A stretch of DNA of 22,620 nucleotides from UBA2450 sp045132035. GTDB taxonomy: Bacteria; Bacillota_I; Bacilli_A; RFN20; CAG-826. The stretch covers positions 1-22,620 of the forward strand of contig JBGURM010000042.1 in assembly GCA_045132035.1 (NCBI GenBank), in the 5' to 3' direction. The notes beneath the pieces are model-generated. The model did no database searches and was not told the origin of the DNA. It was given only the letters and a program-made list of their open reading frames with translations. Shown one piece after another: positions 1-6,067 of this stretch. A program made the translations under genes and the position numbers. Every line of letters begins with the position of its first letter. Positions within the stretch are counted from its first letter, which is position 1.

Positions 1-79
1 CCTTGTATTATAGAATTCGACCAAAGAATTGATTGATCTACATCTATAATTCCTTTCTTTGGGAACCAAGTGAGTTATT

Positions 80-255
80 CATTTCACAGCAATGATATAA
101 TTCACTCATATGCTGTGGATTTGTACCTATATCAATCTAGCTTAGACTAGTCAGAAGAGGCTCTTACCACAGCTTTTATTTTTATCGTTAATCAGTTAGT
201 TATCGCATTAGACGATTTATCAAGCACAAGGCTACGAGGAATAAAAGCTAATGGA
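80..255 (+). ncRNA. Candidate IS110 bridge RNA in the 5' end of the element
   Basis: IS110-group elements encode a bridge RNA of roughly 180 nt just upstream of the recombinase; it pairs with target and donor DNA through internal loops. Here two strong structures lie in the right place. Hairpin 1 pairs CACAGCA (85-91) with TGCTGTG (111-117) and continues with ATGA/TCAT (92-95/106-109) after one bulged A. Structure 2 has an outer stem of 171-183 with 237-249, whose first ten pairs AGCTTTTATT/AATAAAAGCT are perfect. Inside it, 184-192 pairs with 207-216 around one bulged G, and about 20 bases (217-236) stay unpaired. A small AAGA/TCTT hairpin lies between them at 155-165. The recombinase ribosome-binding site follows directly. 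Limits, transcription and guide loops are inferred, not shown. Confidence 0.5.
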
Positions 256-285
256 CCACAGTATTAACGAAGGAGGTGAAACAAT

Positions 286-1461
286 ATGTTTTACATGGGC
301 ATCGATATTGCCAAATTCAAACATGACTTCTGCATCATTGATGATGATACAGGAGAGGTAATCGTATCTCCACGAACGATTACCAATGATAAGGAAGGAT
401 TCCAAGAAATGCTTGAGATTCTAACCAATCTTCATTGTTCCCAAAAAATAAAGATAGGTTTAGAAGCTACAGGACATTATGGAACGCTTATTAAGGCATT
501 CCTTACCAGCAACGGATATAAGTTCATAGAACTCAATCCTCTTCAAGTGAGCAGATTCCATTCACAAACCTCACTTAGAAGAACCAAGACCGACAAGATT
601 GATTGTCAAGTGATTGCTAGGTATTTAATGGCTATTGCTACCAAGACCTATCAACCACAAGTATATCATCTTGAGGCACTAAAGAGTTTAACAAGATTAA
701 GAGAAACTCTTGTTGATCAACGTTCGAGATGCTTGGTTAAGTTAACGAACGTCTTGGACATCACTTTCCCAGAATTTAAGAAGTTTTTTACAGCTAAACT
801 TCGTTCTGAGACAGCTTTGTTTATTATTAGGAAGTATAAGACTCCTTCTAGAATAGCTAGATGGACCAATGAAGATATCACTCTTGTCCATAATGTTTCT
901 AGGAAGATATCTACTTCCAAACTACTAGAGATTAGAAAATCCGCAGTAGATTCAATTGGTATTGCACCTAAATATTTATTAGATGAATTACCATCTATAC
1001 TTAACGTCTACGAAACTGTAAACGGAGAAGTATCTAAATTAGAAGAGAAGATTAAGTCGATTATTTTCGAATTAGATCCTCCATCTTTATCTATTCCAGG
1101 AATGGGGCCGATTAGTTTAGCCGCTATTTTAGGAGAATTTGGAGATTTCTCCAGATTTCCAAGTGCTGAACAATGTATCGCTTACGCTGGAGTAGATGTC
1201 GGTATATCACAATCTGGCACTAAATGCTATCGGGGTAAGATGGTCAAACGCGGATCATCTCATTTGAGATATGCCTTGATGAATGTTGTTCGAACTGTCT
1301 GCATCCACACACCAACATTTAAAGAGTATTGGGTAAGGAAGAAAGTTACTGGACATAAGTTCTTACGAGTCGCTGATAGCCACGTTGCTAAGAAACTTGT
1401 AAGAGTTATTTATTACCTCGAGACACATAATACTAAGTACGATCCATCTCGCTGTAAGTAG
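286..1461 (+). CDS. IS110-family DEDD recombinase (transposase)
   Basis: This 391-residue protein is a full-length IS110-type recombinase, which in this family moves its element through a bridge-RNA-guided recombination. The N-terminal RuvC-like DEDD domain shows MGIDIAK (D7), GLEATGHYG (E60) and RRTKTDKID (D103 and D106), the spacing seen in the family. A helical linker follows at about 120-250. The C-terminal Transposase_20 domain starts at SIPGMGPISLAAILGEFGDF and ends with KRGSSHLRYAL; the SG pair at S310 is the likely catalytic serine. The start is chosen because an ideal AGGAGGTGA (271-279) sits 6 bases before ATG 286; a second in-frame ATG lies at 295. No frameshift or premature stop is visible, so the enzyme is probably active. 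The reverse-strand reading frame within it is ignored. Confidence 0.95.
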   Translation: MFYMGIDIAKFKHDFCIIDDDTGEVIVSPRTITNDKEGFQEMLEILTNLHCSQKIKIGLEATGHYGTLIKAFLTSNGYKFIELNPLQVSRFHSQTSLRRTKTDKIDCQVIARYLMAIATKTYQPQVYHLEALKSLTRLRETLVDQRSRCLVKLTNVLDITFPEFKKFFTAKLRSETALFIIRKYKTPSRIARWTNEDITLVHNVSRKISTSKLLEIRKSAVDSIGIAPKYLLDELPSILNVYETVNGEVSKLEEKIKSIIFELDPPSLSIPGMGPISLAAILGEFGDFSRFPSAEQCIAYAGVDVGISQSGTKCYRGKMVKRGSSHLRYALMNVVRTVCIHTPTFKEYWVRKKVTGHKFLRVADSHVAKKLVRVIYYLETHNTKYDPSRCK

Positions 1462-1756
1462 GATTTGACATAGTCATTTTTTTAAAGCTCACTATGCTGA
1501 GTTCTTTTTAGAACGCTCCAATTTTCTAGGGAACAAACTTTTGTAAAAATTCTTATTGTTTTTTAATAGTTAGTCTTTTCTCAAACATATTATATCGTGC
1601 GAAATATCTATATAAAAACACAGATTATGTTTTTTTGCGCCCATCTTAGATGGGTTATTTATTATCACTCTTCCCATCATAAATAAACACAATTGTGAGC
1701 AAATACTTGTAGGAAGTCGCTTGTTTTATATTCATATAAGATTAATATTGTTTTTC
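1462..1756. other. Non-coding stretch between the IS and the esterase gene
   Basis: I see no gene here. It holds the probable right end of the IS element. Weak inverted repeats are present: CATAGT (1469-1474) with ACTATG (1491-1496), and GTTCT (1501-1505) with AGAAC (1510-1514). A clear short hairpin lies at 1640-1654 (listed separately), and a 10-bp palindrome CACAATTGTG at 1688-1697. The stretch is very AT-rich. The junction between the element and older chromosomal DNA should lie inside it but cannot be placed from this sequence alone. Confidence 0.5.
1640..1660 (+). terminator. Terminator-like hairpin
   Basis: CCCATC (1640-1645) and GATGGG (1649-1654) form a perfect 6-bp stem with a TTA loop, followed by TTATTTATT. 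The stem is the most GC-rich structure in this gap. As the T tract is interrupted, it would be a weak intrinsic terminator. It lies about 180 bases after the recombinase stop and could shield the operon from transcription out of the IS, or be the terminator of a gene now separated by the insertion. Confidence 0.4.
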
Positions 1757-1800
1757 TTGTTTACTAATTGTTTATAAAATTAGCGAATTGTTTACTAAAA
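1757..1800 (+). promoter_or_regulatory. Operator-like repeat cluster upstream of the esterase gene
   Basis: Three copies of one motif in the same direction: TTGTTTACTAA (1757-1767), TTGTTTATAAAA (1768-1779) and TTGTTTACTAAAA (1788-1800). The same motif recurs only before the other two transcription units (near 2840 and 5960-6014), so it is probably a binding site for a shared regulator. A -10-like TAAAAT lies at 1808-1813, which would start RNA at about 1820; TATAAA at 1773-1778 is an alternative. Assignment to the LacI protein encoded at 8181 is an inference. Confidence 0.5.
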
Positions 1801-1822
1801 CTAGAACTAAAATATAGTTACT

Positions 1823-2740
1823 ATGAAAAATAAATTTTACTTATTCACTCTTATTCCTATGGCGTTATCTATTGTTGGTTGTAATCCAGCAGGAGGTAGT
1901 AGTGAACCAAAACCAGTGGATGTCATTTTAATATCTGGTCAATCTAATGGAGTTGGTTGTACTTGGTGTAATCAATTACCTTCTTCAATGGGTCAACTAA
2001 AATTCGAAGAATTCCAAAAAGGGTATCCTGAAATTCAAATTGCGTTTAATAACTGGACTAAAACGTGGCCTGCTACTGGTGGAGTTGGTTACGAGCAACA
2101 ACATGATTCAAATAATAAATTTGTTGATGTCAAATTAGGCCAAGGTAATGGCACTCATTCATTTGGACCAGAAATTGGTATTGCTGAAGAATTACATGAA
2201 GAATATGGAAATAGATTATTCATCATTAAATGCGCTTGTGGTGGTAGTAACCTCAAAGACGATTGGATGAAAGATAAAAAAGTTATGTATCCTGAGTTCA
2301 TGAAATTTGTTAAAGCGCAGATGGAAAGTCTTAAAGAAAAAGGATATATTCCGACAATCAAAGCACTTTGTTGGATGCAAGGTGAGGGCGATTCATATTA
2401 TGGTTATTATCAAACTTATCAGGCTAACACTAGACAATTTGTCGCTGACGTTCGAGCGGATTTAAGAGAATATTCTGGTGAAAATGAATTTGCCTTTATC
2501 GATGCAGGCATTAATAATAACTCTGCTAGATGGCAATACTGGAAACAAGTTAATGACGCGAAAATCGCGTTCTCTCAAGAAAGTGAAAATAACTTCTATA
2601 TTGACACTATTGGAGCGGGAATGCATACCAATAAAGAACCAGTTGGTAATGTTGACGCTGATCACTATGATTCAGATTCAGAAGTATTATTAGGTCATTT
2701 ATTCGCGCAAGCGTTTAAACCTTTCTTAGCAAAGAAATAA
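1823..2740 (+). CDS. Lipoprotein SASA/SGNH-type carbohydrate acetylesterase
   Basis: A 305-residue exported esterase predicted to remove O-acetyl groups from a glycan outside the cell. The signal peptide ends in a lipobox, IVGC, with lipidated Cys20. The rest matches the SASA (sialate O-acetylesterase-like, CE6-related) fold: block I GQSN with nucleophile S41, the oxyanion segment CACGGSN near 137, the WMQGEGDS block around E188, and a C-terminal DADH pair (D278, H281). Despite the domain name, xylan- and mannan-type acetylesterases share this fold; the neighbouring GH130 enzymes make acetylated mannan a better guess than sialic acid. It forms its own unit, with TTGTTTAC repeats before it and a terminator after it. 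No Shine-Dalgarno sequence precedes the ATG, yet the signal peptide begins normally there, so the start is probably right. Confidence 0.85.
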   Translation: MKNKFYLFTLIPMALSIVGCNPAGGSSEPKPVDVILISGQSNGVGCTWCNQLPSSMGQLKFEEFQKGYPEIQIAFNNWTKTWPATGGVGYEQQHDSNNKFVDVKLGQGNGTHSFGPEIGIAEELHEEYGNRLFIIKCACGGSNLKDDWMKDKKVMYPEFMKFVKAQMESLKEKGYIPTIKALCWMQGEGDSYYGYYQTYQANTRQFVADVRADLREYSGENEFAFIDAGINNNSARWQYWKQVNDAKIAFSQESENNFYIDTIGAGMHTNKEPVGNVDADHYDSDSEVLLGHLFAQAFKPFLAKK

Positions 2741-2750
2741 TTAATCAAAT

Positions 2751-2784
2751 AGAGATGGTTAAGTAAATCATCTCTTTTTCTTTT
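2751..2784 (+). terminator. Intrinsic terminator after the SASA esterase
   Basis: AGAGATGGTT (2751-2760) pairs with AATCATCTCT (2766-2775), a 10-bp stem with one G-U pair and the loop AAGTA. A T-rich tail follows immediately (2776-2784). This separates the single esterase gene from the next unit. Confidence 0.85.
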
Positions 2785-2879
2785 GTTTATATAAATATAA
2801 GGAGAAGTTGTTAACTTGTTTTGAAGTTTGTTAACAAAATTGTTTATTACTTTAGTGATAACGAGATTAAAATTGAATT
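2783..2879 (+). promoter_or_regulatory. Promoter and operator-like region of the phosphohexomutase unit
   Basis: The region holds TTGTTTAT (2783-2790), TTGTTAACTT (2808-2817), the perfect palindrome TTTGTTAACAAA (2827-2838) and TTGTTTATTA (2840-2849), all variants of the motif seen before 1823 and 6068. A -10-like TAAAAT lies at 2868-2873, only 6 bases before the ATG at 2880. RNA would then start at or beside the start codon. No well-spaced -35 hexamer is evident. Confidence 0.5.
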
Positions 2880-4559
2880 ATGAAAAATATTGAACAAGTT
2901 TACCAAAGATGGTTATCTCTTGCTAAAGATGACCCAGATTTAATCAAAGAATTAAATGACATCAAAGATGATGATAGCAAAAAAGAAGATGCATTCTATC
3001 GTGAATTAGAATTTGGCACTGGTGGATTAAGAGGCACCATTGGAGCGGGCACTAATAGAATGAATATCTATGTTGTTAGAAAAGCCTCACAAGGTTTAGC
3101 AAATTATATTAATAAACATTACTCTAATCCTAGTATTGCAGTGAGCTATGATTCTCGAATCAAAAGTGATTTATTTTCTATTACCGTTAGTGAAGTATTC
3201 GCGGCTAATGGAATTAAAGTCTTTATTTATAAAGAATTAATGCCAACACCATGTCTAAGTTATGCGGTTAGAGAGTTGCATACTTCGGCTGGAATTATGG
3301 TTACTGCTTCTCATAACCCATCAAAATATAACGGCTATAAAGTTTATGGTGATGATGGATGTCAAATAACCACAAACGCCGCTAAAGAAATATTAGAAGA
3401 AATTAATAATGTTGATCCTTTTGATAATGTTAAATATAAACCTTTTAATGAATTAAAAGATAATGGTCTTATTCAATATATTGATGATGAATTAATCACT
3501 AGATTTATTAATCGAGTTAAAGAAGAAAGTGTTCTTTTTGGGGACGAAATAAATAAAGATGTCAAAATCATCTATTCTCCACTTCATGGAACAGGACTTA
3601 AACCAGTTACTAGAATCTTAAAAGAAGTTGGATATAACAAAGTTATTGTTGTTAAAGAACAAGAAGAACCAGATGGACATTTCACAACTTGTCCATATCC
3701 AAACCCTGAAATTAAAGAAGCGATGCAAGTTGGTTTAGATTATGCGAAAAGAGAAAACGCTGATCTATTAATCGCTACTGATCCTGACTGCGACCGTGTT
3801 GGTATTGCAGTTAAAGGAAAAGAAGATTATGTCTTAATGAGTGGTAATCAAGTAGGTGTCTTGCTTTTAGATTACATCTGCTCTCAAAGAGAAAAACATC
3901 ATAAGATGCCTAATAATCCAATATATGTCAAAACTATCGTTACAACCGATATGGCTAACAAAGTTGCGGAACATTATGGTGTTAGTCACAAAGATGTTTT
4001 AACAGGTTTTAAATATATCGGTGAACAAATCCTTGAATTAGAGAAAAAAGCGCAAGAAACCTCATATATTCTCGGTTTTGAAGAAAGCTATGGCTATTTA
4101 AGCGGCTCATATGTAAGAGATAAAGATGCGGTTGATGGAGCGTTCTTAATTGTTGAGATGTTTGTGTATTATAAAACTAGAGGAATATCTCTACTTGATA
4201 AGATGAATGAACTCTATGAGAAATATGGTTATTACTCAAATTATTTAAATTCGTATGAATTTGAAGGTAGCAGTGGTTTTACCAAAATGAATAACATTAT
4301 GGATTCATTTAGAAATAACTTCACAAGTGTTGCTGGATATAAAATTAAAGAAATCAAAGACTATAACAAAGGCATAGAAGGATTACCAAAATCAAATGTC
4401 CTTAAGATGATTTTTGAAAATGGAGATTCAGTTGTAGTCCGTCCTAGCGGAACAGAGCCAAAACTTAAGCTATATATGTCGATATGTGGCAAATCAATCA
4501 AAGAGAATGATGAAAAATATCAAGTCTTAGTTAAAAGTTTTGAGGAACATTTAAAATGA
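2880..4559 (+). CDS. Phosphohexomutase (phosphoglucomutase/phosphomannomutase, PGM2/PgcA type)
   Basis: A 559-residue cytoplasmic enzyme of the alpha-D-phosphohexomutase family, moving phosphate between C1 and C6 of a hexose through a phosphoserine. All four signature regions are present in order: the GGLRGTIGAGTNRMN segment near 47, the phosphoserine loop TASHNP with S144, the metal loop ATDPDCDR, the sugar-binding GFEESYGYL, and the phosphate-binding RPSGTEPKLK near the C terminus. The length is typical of PGM2/PgcA proteins. Sequence alone does not separate glucose from mannose specificity. Two GH130 phosphorylases in the same locus would release mannose 1-phosphate, so conversion of that to mannose 6-phosphate is the likely job. 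It is the first gene of a three-gene unit and overlaps the next gene by ATGA. No Shine-Dalgarno sequence is seen before this ATG. Confidence 0.92.
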   Translation: MKNIEQVYQRWLSLAKDDPDLIKELNDIKDDDSKKEDAFYRELEFGTGGLRGTIGAGTNRMNIYVVRKASQGLANYINKHYSNPSIAVSYDSRIKSDLFSITVSEVFAANGIKVFIYKELMPTPCLSYAVRELHTSAGIMVTASHNPSKYNGYKVYGDDGCQITTNAAKEILEEINNVDPFDNVKYKPFNELKDNGLIQYIDDELITRFINRVKEESVLFGDEINKDVKIIYSPLHGTGLKPVTRILKEVGYNKVIVVKEQEEPDGHFTTCPYPNPEIKEAMQVGLDYAKRENADLLIATDPDCDRVGIAVKGKEDYVLMSGNQVGVLLLDYICSQREKHHKMPNNPIYVKTIVTTDMANKVAEHYGVSHKDVLTGFKYIGEQILELEKKAQETSYILGFEESYGYLSGSYVRDKDAVDGAFLIVEMFVYYKTRGISLLDKMNELYEKYGYYSNYLNSYEFEGSSGFTKMNNIMDSFRNNFTSVAGYKIKEIKDYNKGIEGLPKSNVLKMIFENGDSVVVRPSGTEPKLKLYMSICGKSIKENDEKYQVLVKSFEEHLK

Positions 4560-5317
4560 ATATTTTGTGTGTAGGCAATTCTTTTGCAGTTGATGTTTCG
4601 ACTTACGTTCATCAAATCGCTAAATCGAATGATTTAGATATCAATATTTGTGTTTTATATATTGGGGGTTGTCCAATTGATTTACACTGGAAAAACTTTC
4701 TATCAAAAGAGAAAGCCTATGACCTTTATATTAATGGAGAACCTAAATTAAGATGCGATATCTTTGAAGGCCTCAATTATATGAAATGGGACTATATCAC
4801 TTTCCAACAAAGAAGTGGTGATTCAGTTGATTCAAATACATTCTTCCCAGAATTAACAAAACTCATGGAAGGAATTAGAAAATATAGTAACGCAACATAT
4901 TTACTCCATAAAACCTGGAGTTATTCAAAAAGCTTTTCTCATGAAAGATATGGATCTAATCCAATGGATCAAGAGGCAATGACAAAAGATATTGATAAAG
5001 CCTATATTGAAGCGAGTAAAAGAAGCGGAATTAAATACATCATTCCTAGCGGTAAAGCAATTGAAATTGCAAGAAGAAAATATGGAGATAAATTAGATCG
5101 AGACGGCTACCATTTAAATGAATTGGGGCGGGTTCTTACAGGTTTATTATGGGTAACTTACTTCTCAAATAAGAAAGTTGATGTCAGTAAATATCATTCA
5201 AAAGGATATTCATATGACGAAGTTACTCCTCCAGTTAAAGATGAATTATTAAAAGAATTAGAAGATATTGCGCTTGAGGCAATTAAAGAAAACAAAGGAT
5301 ATAACTTATATGATTAG
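4556..5317 (+). CDS. Cytoplasmic SGNH hydrolase of the DUF4886 type
   Basis: A 253-residue protein without signal peptide, so it acts in the cytoplasm. It fits the DUF4886 branch of SGNH esterases: block I is VGNSF (S9 nucleophile), an IGGCPID segment near 38 supplies the block II glycine, TFQQRSGD near 82 replaces the usual asparagine block, and DGYHLNELGR (D183, H186) is the C-terminal catalytic block. The function is probably hydrolysis of an ester on an imported sugar, as an intracellular partner of the exported esterases; the true substrate is unknown. Its ATG overlaps the mutase stop (ATGA), and a GAGGAA ribosome-binding site lies inside the mutase end, which suggests translational coupling. 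R. intestinalis-like mannan pathways also use SGNH deacetylases, though of other families. Confidence 0.75.
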   Translation: MNILCVGNSFAVDVSTYVHQIAKSNDLDINICVLYIGGCPIDLHWKNFLSKEKAYDLYINGEPKLRCDIFEGLNYMKWDYITFQQRSGDSVDSNTFFPELTKLMEGIRKYSNATYLLHKTWSYSKSFSHERYGSNPMDQEAMTKDIDKAYIEASKRSGIKYIIPSGKAIEIARRKYGDKLDRDGYHLNELGRVLTGLLWVTYFSNKKVDVSKYHSKGYSYDEVTPPVKDELLKELEDIALEAIKENKGYNLYD

Positions 5318-5936
5318 AGTGGACAAACTAGAACATAAAGGAATTAGATATCTTCTTTGCTATCCAAAGGATTACGTAGAAGGAAAAAGATATCCTGTTT
5401 TATTTCATTTACATGGTTCAGGTGGAAGAGGTAACGACTTTAAAGAATTTGGTGATTCAAATATTTTAAAGATGGTCGTTGAAAAAGGCGACACTCCTCT
5501 TAGTAAGGGCTTTTGTGTTTTTCCTCAATGTAGCAGTGATAGCTGGTTTGATCATTTTTCAGAATTGCTAAGTTTATGCAACTTGATATATAACGCACCT
5601 TTCACTGATAAAGAGAGATTTTGTGGATCAGGTATATCAATGGGTGGATATGGAATATATCAAGTAATGATTTCTCTTCCAGAACTATTCCATAAGGCAA
5701 TTGTGTGCTGCGGGGGAGGAATGTATTGGGACGCTTTTAGGATGAAAAATATTCATTTAAGAATATTCCATGGCGAAAATGATGACTCTGTTTTTGTTGA
5801 AGAAGCATATCGAATGTATGACCGCTTAATGGAAGCAAAAGCGGACGTTAAGCTTACTATTTACCCTAACTGCGGACATAACTGTTGGGACCCAACTTAT
5901 TCAAATTTTGATAACCTTGAATGGTTGTTTAGTTAG
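5310..5936 (+). CDS. Cytoplasmic alpha/beta-hydrolase esterase
   Basis: A protein of about 208 residues with the alpha/beta-hydrolase fold of small carboxylesterases (CE1-like or phospholipase/carboxylesterase type). Visible elements are the oxyanion strand PVLFHLHGSGGRG near 27, the nucleophile elbow GSGISMGGYG with S110, an acid in HGENDDS (D158 or D159), and the catalytic histidine in NCGHNCWD (H190). There is no signal peptide. I place the start at ATG 5310, which overlaps the previous stop by 8 bases and has AAAGG at 5294-5298; a longer frame opens at 5268 but adds residues unlike the family and overlaps the previous gene more. It is a second intracellular esterase in this unit, so it may remove a different ester (acetyl or aryl) from imported oligosaccharides. 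Confidence 0.8.
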   Translation: MIRVDKLEHKGIRYLLCYPKDYVEGKRYPVLFHLHGSGGRGNDFKEFGDSNILKMVVEKGDTPLSKGFCVFPQCSSDSWFDHFSELLSLCNLIYNAPFTDKERFCGSGISMGGYGIYQVMISLPELFHKAIVCCGGGMYWDAFRMKNIHLRIFHGENDDSVFVEEAYRMYDRLMEAKADVKLTIYPNCGHNCWDPTYSNFDNLEWLFS

Positions 5937-6014
5937 TAAACTTTTCTAATAATTTAGTAAACAAATTGATAAACTTTCGGTATTGTTTACTGAATTTTTT
6001 TATTGTTTATCAAA
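5933..6014 (+). promoter_or_regulatory. Operator-like repeat cluster upstream of the main operon
   Basis: Five copies of the regulon motif in both directions: TTAGTAAAC (5933-5941), TTTAGTAAACAA (5953-5964), TTGATAAAC (5966-5974), TTGTTTACTGAA (5983-5994) and TTGTTTATCAAA (6003-6014). Two of them face each other as near-perfect inverted copies. This is the densest set in the window and precedes the longest operon. Confidence 0.55.
5951..6001 (+). terminator. Possible terminator overlapping the operators
   Basis: Arms 5951-5964 and 5983-5996 pair over 14 bp with a single G-U pair and an 18-base loop, and a run of seven T's ends at 6001. It starts 14 bases after the esterase stop, where a terminator is expected. 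The stem is AT-rich and is built from two inverted copies of the operator-like motif, so termination is plausible but not certain. Confidence 0.4.
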
Positions 6015-6035
6015 TATAAACCATTAATTATAGTT

Positions 6036-6060
6036 TATAATGACAATATAAGGGTGAGGT
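6036..6060 (+). promoter_or_regulatory. -10 element and ribosome-binding site of the main operon
   Basis: A perfect -10 hexamer TATAAT lies at 6036-6041 and a strong Shine-Dalgarno sequence AGGGTGAGGT at 6051-6060 precedes ATG 6068. At the expected -35 position (about 6013-6018) there is only AATATA, so the promoter may depend on a bound activator or be weak by itself. Confidence 0.5.
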
Positions 6061-6067
6061 ATTTCAT

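Larger units (their letters stand above)
60..1520 (+). mobile_element. IS110-family insertion sequence (ends not resolved)
   Basis: The element consists of an intact IS110-type recombinase gene preceded by a structured non-coding stretch of about 200 bases. Elements of the IS110 group proper (not IS1111) usually lack terminal inverted repeats and carry their guide RNA at the 5' end, which matches this arrangement. I cannot see target duplications or terminal repeats, so both limits given here are approximate. It lies upstream of, and in the same orientation as, the carbohydrate genes. No gene in the window appears to be interrupted by it. Comparison with an empty site or a second copy would fix the ends. 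Confidence 0.6.

Noticed and set aside
717..920. Reverse-strand reading frame inside the IS110 recombinase
   Set aside because: It lies wholly within a clear recombinase gene, has no family features and no ribosome-binding site; it is a shadow frame.
1501..1514. GTTCT-TTTT-AGAAC hairpin as the terminator of the transposase
   Set aside because: The 5-bp stem is short and not followed by a T run, so it is too weak to call.
1691..1700. AATTGTGAGC equals the left half of the E. coli lac operator
   Set aside because: Only a half site matches; the rest of the operator is absent, and it is not repeated at the other promoters. Chance in AT-rich DNA is the simpler explanation.
1823..2740. Sialic acid O-acetylesterase as the literal function of the SASA protein
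   Set aside because: The domain name covers many polysaccharide acetylesterases, and no sialidase, sialate lyase or ManNAc genes are nearby.
5268..5309. Longer start for the alpha/beta hydrolase
   Set aside because: It adds 14 residues read out of frame from the previous gene's end; ATG 5310 has its own ribosome-binding site and starts where the homologous fold starts.
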